Shown: positions 25,314 through 35,509, numbered from the stretch's first letter. The stretch: DNA of 64,000 bases from Methanosarcina siciliae T4/M (GCF_000970085.1 NZ_CP009506.1:1984001-2048000), one strand, 5' to 3'. The notes: a model not told the origin generated them from the sequence alone. Numbers and translations are program-made.

Positions 25314-26156
25314 TCATCCATATTTTTCTATCAAAGTCTCGTATGAAGGATTTATGCTGTAAATTATACTTCTTCCACTTCTTGTTTCATCTATGAGACC
25401 TGTTTCCTTAAGATTTTTCACATACCAGCTGATCGTGGCCCTGGAAACTCCGATTTCACGCGCAAGATCCAGGTTTGTGTTACATTTACCGTTCTGTATT
25501 TCTGAAATTATTCTTTGATTCGTGGAATTTTGAAGCGCAGAAACAACTTTTTTCTCTCCTTCACCATAAGTTGAATTGTTCTGGAAATATCTAGTTTTCC
25601 CGGATTCACTGTAGGCTTCTATCTTGTGATGGGCTTTCAGGATCTTGATGTGATAACGAACTGCTCCCCTGTTTAGTCCTGCTTTTTCTATAATTTCACC
25701 CAGGTAAGCTCCGGGTCTGGTTTTTATATATTCGTAGATTCTTGCGCGGTTAGAGTTCTCAAAGACATCTGCACACTCCGTAATCCGGAACCCTAGGATT
25801 GCGAAAAGAAACTTTGCAGGAAGGATCAGCATATCTACTACTGACAGTATGTTCATTACAGTTAACCAGAGTAGAAAATGCCAGTATGGTTCTATTGTGT
25901 CTTCAAGTAATACTACCTCTTCTCCGTTAACTGAAACTCCGGCCTGATCACTTGTACACGGGCTTACAATATATTCCGTAGCCCCGGCTGTAGTTGTTAA
26001 AAGAAAAAAGAGAAGGCAAATGGTAAGCTTTTTTCCAAACTTGGTGCCGGCAAAGATTAAACGTATAGCTTTCAGATTCACTGACCGACTCTCCGTAGAC
26101 TTTAAATTGCCATTTCCCTGTTCCACGTATCCCTGATCTATAACTTCCTCAATCAA
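25314..26156 (-). CDS. Membrane-anchored regulator with two winged-helix domains
   Basis: A 280-aa protein. Hydrophobic segments lie at about residues 45-60 and 90-125, with a short outside loop (EYIVSPCTSDQ) between. Two tandem winged helices follow: AYLGEIIEKAGLNRGAVRYHIKIL and TNLDLAREIGVSRATISWYV, each ending in a wing (KTRYF, SIIYS). This resembles MarR/ArsR-like membrane regulators common in Methanosarcina. It may control the adjacent secreted propeller protein; that is inferred from proximity. Confidence 0.8.
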   Translation of the reverse strand: MIEEVIDQGYVEQGNGNLKSTESRSVNLKAIRLIFAGTKFGKKLTICLLFFLLTTTAGATEYIVSPCTSDQAGVSVNGEEVVLLEDTIEPYWHFLLWLTVMNILSVVDMLILPAKFLFAILGFRITECADVFENSNRARIYEYIKTRPGAYLGEIIEKAGLNRGAVRYHIKILKAHHKIEAYSESGKTRYFQNNSTYGEGEKKVVSALQNSTNQRIISEIQNGKCNTNLDLAREIGVSRATISWYVKNLKETGLIDETRSGRSIIYSINPSYETLIEKYG

Positions 26157-26293
26157 TTCAATTACTATCTGCTTTGAACTCCAAGTCCCCTATTCTATAG
26201 ATCCTACTACCACTATATTTTGAGAATTTCGAAACCATTTCCTTTTAGACCCGTATTTTCTGAGCAATGACCAGATTTCTCAGGTGTTTAACT

Positions 26294-28123
26294 TCACGGA
26301 AAATTCCTCCTACAGATGAAAAAAAGAAGGAACAGGACTACAGTAGTCCCTCTGAAGCCCGAAACCTGAAATACAGATCCTGAAGTTCCCTCATTTTCTG
26401 AATCAGAAGACGGATCAGAGGATGTTCCCGAAACTACTGATTTTTCAGGAGATGCAGAGGAGTTATCTTCCACGATAAGAACTTTGCTTGCTGACCTGTA
26501 TCCTGTTTTGCTGGCATTTATCACATACCTGCCTGCAGCAGGACAGCTATAGTTCAGAATGCCTGAGTTGTTGGTAAAACCAATTTCTTGTTCGTCAAGG
26601 GTCAGAAGGGCATCTGCAACAGGTTCCGACATGCAACGAACTCTTAGCTCGCAGTTTTCTCCCTCTATGGGCGTCAAGAAATCAATGGAGAGAGGATCTT
26701 CATATCCTTCGAGTTCTATTACGAATAAACTTTTGAACCCGCCTTGAGACACAAGCAATCTGCTCCCATCAGGACTCCAGCCATTCCGATACCTATCTGC
26801 CAGAAACCTATAATTATTATCATCTTCAGTAAGTTGTATTTTTGTTGATCCGTCCGGGCTTGCAACAAAAACAGAAGCTGATGAAACAAAACTGATAAAG
26901 TCTCCTGAAGGGTGCCATTCATACTCGGTTATTGCTGATGCGATAAGGTTTTTTCCACTTCCATCAGGGTTTATTGTATAAAGGTTACTGTCCTGTGAAT
27001 GTGTATAAGCTATTTTATCTCCTTTTGGGCTCCAGCTTGGATTGAAGACAATATATCCTGGAAACTCTTCAAGCACTTTTGCATTTTTTCCTGTAGAATC
27101 TGCCAGAAATATAGTGACTCCATCATAGTTTACAGTACTGAAAATCAGGCTTTTTCCATCCGGGCTGAAACTAAAAACATCATCACCCCTGGCAAAATCC
27201 GTTGAAAGTTGAACTTCATCAGTCCCATCGACCTTAATTGAATAGAGACCGAAAATTTCATCAATATAAAACACTCTGCTGTCATCAGGACTCCAGGCAA
27301 TTGCTATCCCGTTATCCGTCAGTCTCTCATTCTCCGTTCCATTTTCGTTTATAATCCAGAGCCCGGTTTCTTCGTCTGTAGTCTGACCAGTTGTGCTGGT
27401 TATACTATATGCTATTTTTTTGCCATCATGACTCCAGAGTGCAGTCCGTACGCGATCAGATTCAGATGTATCTGTAAGTTTCCGGAGCACATAACCGTCC
27501 GGGTCAAGTAAGTATAATTGATAACTTAGAGGATGCTGATCCATTATTATAAGAGCCTTTGTGCCTTCCGGATTCCACTTAAGATTAGTTTGCCAATCAA
27601 GATCCAGAATATTTTCCCCAATTTCATCAACTGTCGTGTAATTACACTTACCTGCAGTCTTGATCAGTGTTTTATCGGGGTCTGCAAGCACATATAAGTC
27701 CCTTACTCTGGGAATACCTGTAATAATTCCGATTCGATTTCCATCCGGACTCCATCCCATCTCGTTCAGGCCCAGGGATTTTTCACCCGTATTGTTTGGA
27801 GTTGATACGATTTCCCGAATTCCGGTTCCATCTGCGTTTAGCATATAAATTGCATGAAGAGTAGCTCCATACTGAGAGTTGAGAGATGCTTTTACCAGCA
27901 ATCTGCTACTATCGGGACTCCATGAGCCATAAAACAATGGTTGTTCTTTGATGCCGGTTTTCGAGGAATCTACAAGACTGTCAAAATAAGGAGTCACTAT
28001 TTGTGATACAGGTATAATTTCTTCAACGCTTACATTGAGATTTTCGGATGAAGCTGCAAAACATGTGGATATGCTTGAAATTAGGAGGATTACGAATAGG
28101 CTTATTTTCAGTGTCCTTAGCAT
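26294..28123 (-). CDS. Secreted TolB-like (PD40) beta-propeller protein
   Basis: A 609-aa protein with a signal peptide (ISLFVILLISSISTCFAA), many WSPDGxxI / FSPDGKSLIFS / WSPKGDKIAYT repeats of the PD40 propeller class (about residues 60-470), a carboxypeptidase-regulatory-like beta-sandwich (ALLTLDEQEIGFTNNSG), a Ser-rich linker and a C-terminal hydrophobic segment before CRRNFP. Probably exported and membrane-attached. The shared 36-bp element is about 200 bp upstream. Confidence 0.85.
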   Translation of the reverse strand: MLRTLKISLFVILLISSISTCFAASSENLNVSVEEIIPVSQIVTPYFDSLVDSSKTGIKEQPLFYGSWSPDSSRLLVKASLNSQYGATLHAIYMLNADGTGIREIVSTPNNTGEKSLGLNEMGWSPDGNRIGIITGIPRVRDLYVLADPDKTLIKTAGKCNYTTVDEIGENILDLDWQTNLKWNPEGTKALIIMDQHPLSYQLYLLDPDGYVLRKLTDTSESDRVRTALWSHDGKKIAYSITSTTGQTTDEETGLWIINENGTENERLTDNGIAIAWSPDDSRVFYIDEIFGLYSIKVDGTDEVQLSTDFARGDDVFSFSPDGKSLIFSTVNYDGVTIFLADSTGKNAKVLEEFPGYIVFNPSWSPKGDKIAYTHSQDSNLYTINPDGSGKNLIASAITEYEWHPSGDFISFVSSASVFVASPDGSTKIQLTEDDNNYRFLADRYRNGWSPDGSRLLVSQGGFKSLFVIELEGYEDPLSIDFLTPIEGENCELRVRCMSEPVADALLTLDEQEIGFTNNSGILNYSCPAAGRYVINASKTGYRSASKVLIVEDNSSASPEKSVVSGTSSDPSSDSENEGTSGSVFQVSGFRGTTVVLFLLFFICRRNFP

Positions 28124-28319
28124 ACAATCCCCTGCAAATGTAAAGTTTGTTTATTTTTCAACTGATTCTGAATATTATGAAGAAAATTAACTAAGGGGAG
28201 GGAATTTTTAAAGATACATCGAGTTACTCAGCCAGCATACTCAGAACCGGTAATCTGTGTACATCCTCCAACATCGTTCCAGAGCATATTTTAACTCTAA
28301 AATTCACATATTATCAACT

Positions 28320-28355
28320 CTTTATAAGTTTTCTGTCCATAGTCTCTAACAATCA
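28320..28355 (-). promoter_or_regulatory. Shared 36-bp promoter-like element, copy 2
   Basis: Read toward the propeller gene (start 28123) it gives TGATTGTTAGAGACTATGG then AAAACTTATAAAG. The TATA-like box lies about 200 bp before the ATG, implying a long leader. Confidence 0.65.
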
Positions 28356-28733
28356 ACTCTACTAACTCATACGAGAAATTGTTACGAAAAGAAAGGATAT
28401 TCAGAAAAAAGGCATTATAATACGTTTTGTTGGAATATTTCATCAAAAAAGTGAGTTTATCAGGATGTTTACTTTACCCTCTGGATCAAGACAAAATAGT
28501 AAATATTTTATAATCCATTTTGAAACGTTTTAGATTTTTCCTTTCCTCACCTACCCTTACTTCGAACCTTAATTCTGCTCATTTAGGGAATAAGTTCAAG
28601 TTTAATTTCTTTTATATTTCACCAATCTTCTTAGAGGCTGTCTTAAAATTCAAATCACTTCTAAATTTGGATAGTTGGCATTGTTGATCTTAAGTTCACC
28701 CAGTAAATTAATTATATTTGACTTATTCGCTCG

Positions 28734-28752
28734 ATGCATAATATAAATGCAT
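28734..28752 (+). promoter_or_regulatory. Palindrome around a TATA-like box
   Basis: ATGCAT-AATATAA-ATGCAT, perfect 6-bp arms flanking an AATATAA core, 50 bp before the small ORF at 28803. A repressor bound here would block TBP. Confidence 0.5.
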
Positions 28753-28802
28753 TAGACATCATGGTTAAAATTTAAACTTTAGACACGCTCTGAGGTAAAA
28801 CG

Positions 28803-29006
28803 ATGATGAGAAAATATGAGGAAGAGATTTTTAGCGAAGTACTGTACTTGCATATAAGCAAACTTTTGATCACGGGGACTTTTCATCAGAACATGTCCAA
28901 TTATATGAGGGAGCAGGACAAGTCAAGTGGCAAATCAAGTCTTTTTGGAGTAAAAATTAATAGGAGAAAGAAGATATATTCGAACATATCAAACTATAAA
29001 AAATAA
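28803..29006 (+). CDS. Possible small protein, unknown
   Basis: 67 aa, basic C-terminus, no recognised domain. GAGGT lies six bases before the double ATG and a palindromic TATA region lies upstream, which favours expression. The sequence has no clear protein-like pattern. Confidence 0.4.
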   Translation: MMRKYEEEIFSEVLYLHISKLLITGTFHQNMSNYMREQDKSSGKSSLFGVKINRRKKIYSNISNYKK

Positions 29007-29157
29007 AAAGTTTGAGAATTTTCCAACATGAACTTTAATTCCAAAAAAGGTTATGAAGAGGTCTAGTTTGGCTAAATAAAGGAAATTTTATCCTATTCGG
29101 GATTATTAAATTAATAGTATTAAATTATTAAATAATTAAGTCATTGGGGGTGAAAAA

Positions 29158-29430
29158 ATGACAAAAAAGCAATTCGCAATCGCTGGTACCTTCTTACTTA
29201 TAATAGCCCATGTATTCAGGCGATGGAAGCAGATGCAGAAATCTCTTATTTGGAAGGGATTTTTAAGCGAATCCATGCGGATGGAGAGTTATGGAGATTT
29301 ATCGCGTTTCAAGAAATTGGTTTTTTGGGCGAGTTATCCTTTCTCTTATGCTAGATATTTGTATGATGTTGTATGGTATCGTATTGACAGATTGTATATT
29401 ATATATTCGAAAGCAAGGGCAACTAACTAA
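29158..29430 (+). CDS. Small basic protein with a hydrophobic N-terminus
   Basis: 90 aa. GGGGGTG lies seven bases before the ATG, a strong archaeal site. An N-terminal hydrophobic stretch (FAIAGTFLLIIAHVF) could anchor it; the rest is rich in Arg, Lys and Tyr. No family recognised. Confidence 0.6.
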   Translation: MTKKQFAIAGTFLLIIAHVFRRWKQMQKSLIWKGFLSESMRMESYGDLSRFKKLVFWASYPFSYARYLYDVVWYRIDRLYIIYSKARATN

Positions 29431-29550
29431 GGATTGAATGCCAGAAAATTAGAACTTCTCAAAGCATAATGTATTCAGGGGTTAAAATCCCCTCAGTTTT
29501 TTGGGATTGGGATGAGCAAAATAGGAGTGAAACGGCATTAGTTCTAGCCG

Positions 29551-29605
29551 CTCATTCCTGAACCTGAATAAAAGGATGCCATTACTGTACTTACTTTTCT
29601 ATTAA
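29551..29605 (-). pseudogene. Small fragment of the Nudix gene 5' end
   Basis: CTCATTCCTGAACCTGAATAAAA and the following ATGCCATT are shared with the 5' end of the Nudix gene near 31010-31060. Only about 50 bp remain. Confidence 0.65.
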
Positions 29606-29653
29606 CTACAGAATAAAAGCAGTAGGAATTGGACCCAGGAAAAGTGATCAAAA

Positions 29654-30463
29654 ATGTCAGAAGTAAACTTTAATTCCAGGGCTTTTACGTATGCAAAAAA
29701 TTCACTTGTTCAAAAGTCGGCTTCCGAAGTCCTTCTGAACCTGTTATCGATTCAACCCGGAGAAGATGTCCTTGACCTCTGCTGCGGACCGGGGCATATC
29801 ACAAAAAAAATCGCGCAGATCACAGGAGGAAATGTGATGGGCATCGACATTTCTCAGGGTATGATAGAACAGGCAATAAGCTCCGGCCAGGAGTTTACGA
29901 ATTTAACATATTCCGTAATGGATGCCGAAGATTTTGAGCTTCCTGTCAACTTTGATGTTATCGTCTGTAATTCGGCTTTCCAGTGGTTTCAAAAACCTGA
30001 ACAGGCAATAACTCGCTGTTTTAATGCTCTCAAGCAGGAAGGCAGAATCGGGATACAGGCTCCGGCTACCCGGATGTATTGTCCTAACTTCGTTGCAGCG
30101 ATAGAGAAAATACGTAACCATCCGGGTATACGAGAGATATTTAAAAGCTTTAAAAATCCGTGGTTTTTCCTCGAAAGTGAAGAAGAATATGAACAGCTAT
30201 TCAGGAGTTGCGGATTTGATATTATTCATAGTGAAATTAGAAAAGAGTCGAATCTCTTCTCTCCTGAAGAAGCGTATAAGATTTATCAATCCGGAGCCGA
30301 AAACGGTTATTTGAACCAGGCATTTTATACGGAAACCCTGGACGAAGATTACATAAGTTCTTTCCGGAAAGTGGTTAAAGAAACTTTTGAAGAACAAACA
30401 GATGATTCAGGCATGATCGACTTAAAATTCAAAAGAATCTACCTAATAGCTAAAAAACAATGA
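29654..30463 (+). CDS. SAM-dependent methyltransferase (class I)
   Basis: A 269-aa Rossmann-fold methyltransferase. Motif I is VLDLCCGPGHITKKIAQ, motif II GIDISQGMIEQA, then VMDAEDFELP and VIVCNSAFQWF. The overall pattern resembles trans-aconitate or malonyl-ACP O-methyltransferases (UbiE/BioC-like). Substrate cannot be told from sequence. Confidence 0.85.
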   Translation: MSEVNFNSRAFTYAKNSLVQKSASEVLLNLLSIQPGEDVLDLCCGPGHITKKIAQITGGNVMGIDISQGMIEQAISSGQEFTNLTYSVMDAEDFELPVNFDVIVCNSAFQWFQKPEQAITRCFNALKQEGRIGIQAPATRMYCPNFVAAIEKIRNHPGIREIFKSFKNPWFFLESEEEYEQLFRSCGFDIIHSEIRKESNLFSPEEAYKIYQSGAENGYLNQAFYTETLDEDYISSFRKVVKETFEEQTDDSGMIDLKFKRIYLIAKKQ

Positions 30464-30537
30464 ATGCTAAAAGATAAAATAAACCATCTGTAAACCGTCC
30501 GGATGTGACCTGCTTGAACGTAAATTATGATTAATGT

Positions 30538-31056
30538 TTAAAATAATGTAGTTTGTCTATACCTTTTTTCCTTATCAAAATTCTCTTCTTTCCGGGAGTA
30601 ATTTATAGCGTCCATGAGTTTATCAAGAAAACCTATCTGTCCTTTTCGTATTTTTTTCCTGGCCAGCTCAATATCGAACCAGCCTGCTTTGTCGACCTCC
30701 GGATACTCGTGTATTTTCCCGGAGTTTTTTGGCCACTCAAGCGTAAATGTATTACTTACGGTATTTATTATATCCAGGTCTTTTTCAAGAGCCCAAACAT
30801 GAACTATTTTTCTATTAGGTTGATTTAACTCCCCCAGATCAATAAATTCGCCTTCAACCTCAAAACCCGTCTCTTCCCTAAATTCTCTTTTTGCCGTATC
30901 AAGAGGGGATTCATGCTCTTCGGGCAGCCCTTTGGGTATTGACCACACTCCATAGTCCTTTTTTGCCCAGATAGGCCCACCCGGATGAACCAGCATTACT
31001 TCGGGTCTCTCATTCCTGAACCTGAATAAAAGAATGCCATTGCTATATGTACTCAT
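30538..31056 (-). CDS. Nudix hydrolase
   Basis: 172 aa from ATG 31056 (MSTYSNGILLF); the frame extends eight codons upstream. The Nudix box is complete: G-LPEEH-E-SPLDTAK-REFREETGF, within SIPKGLPEEH. Preceding WAKKDYGVWSIPKG is typical of the NTP/dinucleotide-phosphate pyrophosphohydrolases of this superfamily. Two partial copies lie nearby. Confidence 0.9.
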   Translation of the reverse strand: MSTYSNGILLFRFRNERPEVMLVHPGGPIWAKKDYGVWSIPKGLPEEHESPLDTAKREFREETGFEVEGEFIDLGELNQPNRKIVHVWALEKDLDIINTVSNTFTLEWPKNSGKIHEYPEVDKAGWFDIELARKKIRKGQIGFLDKLMDAINYSRKEENFDKEKRYRQTTLF

Positions 31057-31080
31057 TTTTCTCCCCCCTATCCAGAACAT

Positions 31081-31605
31081 TTTGATCCGGTTTTATAATC
31101 AAAGTTTCGGTGGCGCACCCCGCAGCAAGTTAGCGGGGTATTTGACTGAAATAAAGTTTTAAATGAAGTCATGGGGTTTGAAATTAATTGTATTTATAAT
31201 ATAATGATCATGATCATCATCGTATGCTGATATAAACAGCTGTTGACACATTACAACTGTTAAAAAGAAACGAAATCACATTATAAATTTTGTTTTGAAT
31301 GATGTCACAGCATGTGGTATAAATTAAAAGAATAAAGAAAATTAACTGCGATATCGTCGTTGAATGATTGTGAATTATAGATAACTTCATTTCTTCATCT
31401 CTCGTTTTGACATCTCCAAGGAGATGGAGGCCCTCCTCAGATTGACCAGGATTCAAGAAGAATCTTTGATGAAACACTAGATGCTTACATATGACAGGCA
31501 GGAAGGTACAAACACCCAACCCACCCAATAAACCCCGCAAATCACCTGAAATTCAACCATATTTTAATGAACGAACATAAAACCGCAGTTTTGATTAGTG
31601 TTCAT
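31081..31605. other. Intergenic region, doubtful ORF only
   Basis: A 107-codon minus-strand frame (31217-31540) lacks a ribosome binding site and a recognisable family. I leave it uncalled. No RNA gene seen. Confidence 0.4.
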
Positions 31606-31932
31606 CTAGTGTTCATCATAATTAGGGTCATCACTCCTGTTTCCCAACAACGTGATTACAATTAGACCGACTAACCCGCCACCCAACATTGATATATACC
31701 ACCAATGGCTGCGATTTTTATAGGTCAATACCCTCCACGCTGCTACCCAATACATAACCGCGAACCCGGACGTAATCAGGAGACCAATAAAAAACAATAT
31801 TGCTGCAAACGATTCACTGATAGCCTCTACACAAAACATCGCCACGAGTGTTATTATCGTTACACCAATTGGTATAATAAATGCTTTAACAAGCATCTGA
31901 TTTGGATTTTCTTTGTCATTATAGTTTATCAT
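31606..31932 (-). CDS. Small membrane protein, unknown
   Basis: 108 aa with three hydrophobic segments (AFIIPIGVTIITLVAMFCV; FAAILFFIGLLITSGFAVMYWV; WYISMLGGGLVGLIVITLL) and a polar C-terminus. No family recognised. Confidence 0.6.
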   Translation of the reverse strand: MINYNDKENPNQMLVKAFIIPIGVTIITLVAMFCVEAISESFAAILFFIGLLITSGFAVMYWVAAWRVLTYKNRSHWWYISMLGGGLVGLIVITLLGNRSDDPNYDEH

Positions 31933-31989
31933 ACTATCACCATACCCTGAAAACAGAATTTACGAAAATAAAAATTTAAAAATTTAACA

Positions 31990-32028
<39 letters not shown>

Positions 32029-32030
32029 TT

Positions 32031-32138
32031 TCAATGAGAAATAAAACGGCCGTTAACCTCATATTTTCTACCACATTTACAGACCCGTTCGTTGGTAAAC
32101 GCCAGATACATCTCTTCATCACAATATTTGCACTTCAT
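32031..32138 (-). CDS. Zinc-ribbon-like microprotein
   Basis: 35 aa with Cys at 3, 6, 20 and 22 (MKCKYCDEEMYL ... RVCKCGRKYE), a knuckle pattern (CxxC, CxC) that could bind one zinc. Only a weak ribosome binding site (GGTTG) is seen. The regular Cys spacing makes chance less likely. Confidence 0.45.
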   Translation of the reverse strand: MKCKYCDEEMYLAFTNERVCKCGRKYEVNGRFISH

Positions 32139-32356
32139 TCATTTAACAACCAATTAAAAATGAAACCTCATGTATATGAATTTTTTTTAAATGTAGTATA
32201 ATATATTACAATTTTTTTCTGAGCGATAAAATCATATGAAATAAATTTAAAACTACAAAGCATGTTACTTCATCTACGTTTTTTGAATAGTGAATTAAAA
32301 AAAGGCTTATTGAGGTTTATTTCCCAGCTAAGAACATCCAGAGTATTTACTAACCC

Positions 32357-32668
32357 CTATATATTACATAGATTCTTTTCAAGAGCCCATATATGAACTA
32401 TTTTTCTATTAGGTTGATTTAACTCCCCCAGATCAATAAATTCGCCTTCAGCCTCAAAACCCGTCTCTTCTCTAAATTCTCTTTTTGCCGTATCAAGAGG
32501 GGATTCATGCTCTTCGGGCAGCCCTTTGGGTATTGACCACACTCCATAGTCCTTTTTTGCCCAGATAGGCCCACCCGGATGAACCAGCATTACTTCGAGT
32601 CTCTCATTCCTGAACCTGAATAAAAGAATGCCATTGCTATATGTACTCAATTTTCTCCCCCTCTCCAA
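32357..32668 (-). pseudogene. Truncated duplicate of the Nudix hydrolase
   Basis: Near-identical to the first ~100 residues of the gene at 30538, including the whole Nudix box. It ends after WALEK with unrelated residues LCNI. The original ATG is TTG here. The lost C-terminal 70 residues make activity doubtful. Confidence 0.8.
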
Positions 32669-32769
32669 AATGCTTTGGTCTTTCGGCTTTATAATAAACT
32701 CGTAGTGCTACCTTCTTAATGAAGATAGTAGCCGTTTAATAAGATCATGAATAGCCTTTAGCCTTATTT

Positions 32770-33564
32770 TTACCTGTGTCTTACACTGCGTCTTACAATC
32801 AGAACTGCTCCAAGCACTGCTCCAAACATCCAGAAGGAATTAATGAAAGGAATTCTTTTTGACTGGATCGTAGAACCGACCCCTGCTTGTTTACCTGCTG
32901 TTTCTTTATTATCTAATGCTTTGGTATCGCCTGTGTTATTACTGGTTTGATTTATTGTATTCAACAATTCTTTCAGGGTAACCGTTTCAGCAGGGGTTAT
33001 AGCCTTCCCATCCTCGGTTAAGGTATATTTACCGCGGTAAAAATCCGTAACTATGAAGTGTTCAGGACCAATATCATTTGTATGCGAGTTAGTGTCTTTT
33101 CTCAGAAAGAGCAGAACCTTTTCGCCGGTGTTGAAACTTGGATCAGCATCTGTAGTCATGCTAAAATCCCCAACCGTCCCACCGGTGACTCTGACTATAA
33201 GCTCTCCGGATGATAACGGATTTTTCAGGTATTCATCAACACTTATCACGATGTCAGTGTAAATGATGTCTTCAGGATATTCAAATTTATTAAATAATTT
33301 AAGCGGTTTTTTTCCGTCTGCTGTGTTCCATCTGGGTGGAAGTATTTCTTTAACAGTACCAATTACAATCGTATCGGAGTAGTCTCTTAGCTCCTCATGG
33401 GTATACCATATGAAGTCTATACATATGTTAATACCAATGGGTTCATTGCTATTGTTCTTGAGTTCAGTATTATCGTTTGAAGAACTGGACAACGCTAAAG
33501 CATTTAATGTCAGCAAAGAAAGAGCCCCAACCAGGAAAATCCCATATTTTATAATATTTCTCAC
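32770..33564 (-). CDS. Exported membrane-anchored protein, unknown
   Basis: 264 aa with a signal peptide (FLVGALSLLTLNALA), an extracellular beta-rich domain (VIGTVKEILPP, VTGGTVGDFSM, GEKVLLFLRKD), a Thr/Asn-rich linker and a C-terminal hydrophobic segment before RRSVRHR. The domain resembles small surface-sensing modules in Methanosarcina, but I do not recognise it. Confidence 0.7.
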   Translation of the reverse strand: MRNIIKYGIFLVGALSLLTLNALALSSSSNDNTELKNNSNEPIGINICIDFIWYTHEELRDYSDTIVIGTVKEILPPRWNTADGKKPLKLFNKFEYPEDIIYTDIVISVDEYLKNPLSSGELIVRVTGGTVGDFSMTTDADPSFNTGEKVLLFLRKDTNSHTNDIGPEHFIVTDFYRGKYTLTEDGKAITPAETVTLKELLNTINQTSNNTGDTKALDNKETAGKQAGVGSTIQSKRIPFINSFWMFGAVLGAVLIVRRSVRHR

Positions 33565-33876
33565 GGTTAGCCTCCGATTTCTGGAGTTAAAATCAGGTTT
33601 GACTTAATACATTTTACATAAATTGATGACTTATTGATAAATAGTTATAGGCTTTTTCTGGCCAGATTCACAAATTGGCTTTTTTAATCTCCTTTTCAAC
33701 TCCATAATTCTCCCTTTCTTTGATTGTTAGAGATTATGGTCAGAAAACTTATAAGGAGTTAATAAAAATGAGTTTAAAGAGTTCAAGAAATCTACTTTGC
33801 TGCTGATAAAGGCTGAGAGCCTCAATCAAGATCGTCGAATATAACCCGGAAGCGTATATATTTTTGGGGTGATAGA
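33565..33876. other. Divergent intergenic region with promoter element
   Basis: No gene. It holds copy 3 of the shared element (33721-33756), followed by the leader of the gene at 33877. Confidence 0.5.
33721..33756 (+). promoter_or_regulatory. Shared 36-bp promoter-like element, copy 3
   Basis: TGATTGTTAGAGATTATGG then AAAACTTATAAGG: 33 of 36 bases match copies 1 and 2 in inverted orientation. The TATA-like box is about 130 bp before the ATG at 33877. Confidence 0.65.
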
Positions 33877-35073
33877 ATGGTTAAGAATGAAGGGTATAGA
33901 ATGGTTAATAATACAGGGTATAGAATGTTCCGGATACTTCTTATTTTAATTCTGCTTTCGCAGTTTTCGAATGTAGCCGGTGCAGCAGCACCTGCAGAAC
34001 AATGGAACAGGTCTTTTGGCGGAGATGGTGAAGATAGCTCCTGGTGTGTTCGACAGACTTCGGACGATGGGTATATCGTTGCAGGGATAAGCTCCTCATA
34101 CGGCAAAGGTACGAAAGGCTATCCGGATGCCTGGCTTATCAAGGTTGATGAAAAGGGGAATCCGCAGTGGAATAAAACTTTCGGAGGGACGTATTTTGAT
34201 GAGGGATACTTTGCCAGCCAGACCTCGGATGGCGGTTATGTGTTATCAGGCTATACGTTTCCTTCCGGCTATGCTGAACCCTGGCTGGTCAGGACCGACA
34301 GTAATGGAAATGAGATATGGAACAAGGTCTCAGATGAAATCACTCACGAGGATTACCTCAAATATAAGGCTGAACGTACCTCTGACGGGGGATACATAGT
34401 AGGGGATATGGTTGAGTATGAAATCGGAAGTTATTTCGCTGCGCTTCTGGTAGATTATGATATCCGGATTACTAAATACGATATAAACGGCAATCAACAA
34501 TGGAATAGTACCTTTGGCAAAAACCAGAGTCTTGAAACGTTAAGTTCTGATTCTGTTAAGCAGACTCCCGACGGTGGATATGTAATTGCCAGCACAACCA
34601 GATCAAAGGACTCAAACAGTGACGATATCTGGCTTGTAAAAACCGATGAATATGGCCAGGAACAGTGGAATAAGACCTTCGGCGGGTCGAGGGATGATGC
34701 TGCAATCTCGATTTCGATGACTTCAGACGATGGTTATGTGCTGACCGGAAGGTATAATGATTCTTTTTCCTATGCCATAGATGGTTCTGCTTTCATACTT
34801 AATACGGACAGTGAAGGTAATCAGGAGTGGATGAAAGTATTTCCAAATTGCACGCTCTATTCCGGTCGGCAGACTTCAGACGGCGGGTACATAGCCGCAG
34901 GTGTTAAAAATGGGAATGCCTGGCTTGTCAAACTGGAAGGTGATGGAGAAGCCATTGACTGTGGGATTGGAAAAGGTGTTGAGTATAAGGACATAGCAGA
35001 CAGCAACGTCAATTTGACAAAAAATAACATCTATGATATTTTTCCATGGGTTGTTTCCGTGAAACCATTTTAA
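33877..35073 (+). CDS. Secreted propeller-like repeat protein
   Basis: 398 aa. A signal peptide (ILLILILLSQFSNVAGA) is preceded by a small duplicated stretch (MVKNEGYR, MVNNTGYR), so the true start may be the third Met. About six units of ~50 residues follow, with QTSDGGYIVAG, WLVKTDExGN and QWNKTFGG, a bacterial/archaeal propeller-like repeat found in surface proteins. There is no C-terminal anchor. The function is unknown. Confidence 0.8.
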   Translation: MVKNEGYRMVNNTGYRMFRILLILILLSQFSNVAGAAAPAEQWNRSFGGDGEDSSWCVRQTSDDGYIVAGISSSYGKGTKGYPDAWLIKVDEKGNPQWNKTFGGTYFDEGYFASQTSDGGYVLSGYTFPSGYAEPWLVRTDSNGNEIWNKVSDEITHEDYLKYKAERTSDGGYIVGDMVEYEIGSYFAALLVDYDIRITKYDINGNQQWNSTFGKNQSLETLSSDSVKQTPDGGYVIASTTRSKDSNSDDIWLVKTDEYGQEQWNKTFGGSRDDAAISISMTSDDGYVLTGRYNDSFSYAIDGSAFILNTDSEGNQEWMKVFPNCTLYSGRQTSDGGYIAAGVKNGNAWLVKLEGDGEAIDCGIGKGVEYKDIADSNVNLTKNNIYDIFPWVVSVKPF

Positions 35074-35099
35074 TAAATGGGTTTTTCTTCACTTTGGAA

Positions 35100-35129
35100 T
35101 GAAAGTACTTGATTTGAAAAGTACTTTCA
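35100..35129 (+). terminator. Hairpin downstream of the propeller gene
   Basis: TGAAAGTACTT - 8-base loop - AAGTACTTTCA, an 11-bp perfect stem 26 bases after the stop. Candidate terminator or 3'-end stabiliser. Confidence 0.5.
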
Positions 35130-35509
35130 TCGCTTTGTGCCTGTTATTCAGAGAATTTCAGGTGCATTTTTTCTCCCTTTCTCTTCACATACCTGAAAAA
35201 GATATGAATGACCCTACTTTTCTTCACCCTGTCCTGCAGTCACTTGATTCCAATGTTAAAAAATGACGAGAGCTGCATCTTTTTGCCCGCATTTCCAACT
35301 TTTTCTGATTTTTTCAAGACCGCTTTTGCACAGCAATGTCCATTTATTAGTAATCTATTAGCAATCCGTCCCCTACAGGATTAAATTATTTATACTATCG
35401 ATTACACTAATAAAATACAATATATAAAAATTTAGTAGATATTTCATCTGAAATAAAATGAAATTTAGTTCATTGATGGTTAATATGAATATGAGGAGAT
35501 CTGAAAAAA
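35130..35509. other. Intergenic leader of the beta-helix gene
   Basis: No gene. TATA-like AATATATAAAAA near 35420 and GAGGAGATC before the ATG at 35510. Confidence 0.5.

Larger units (their letters stand above)
28124..28802. other. Intergenic region with two regulatory elements
   Basis: No gene of usual size. It contains copy 2 of the shared element (28320-28355) and an inverted repeat around a TATA-like core (28734-28752). Confidence 0.5.

Noticed and set aside
31217..31540. 107-codon minus-strand ORF
   Set aside because: No ribosome binding site, no recognisable domain and poor protein-like composition.
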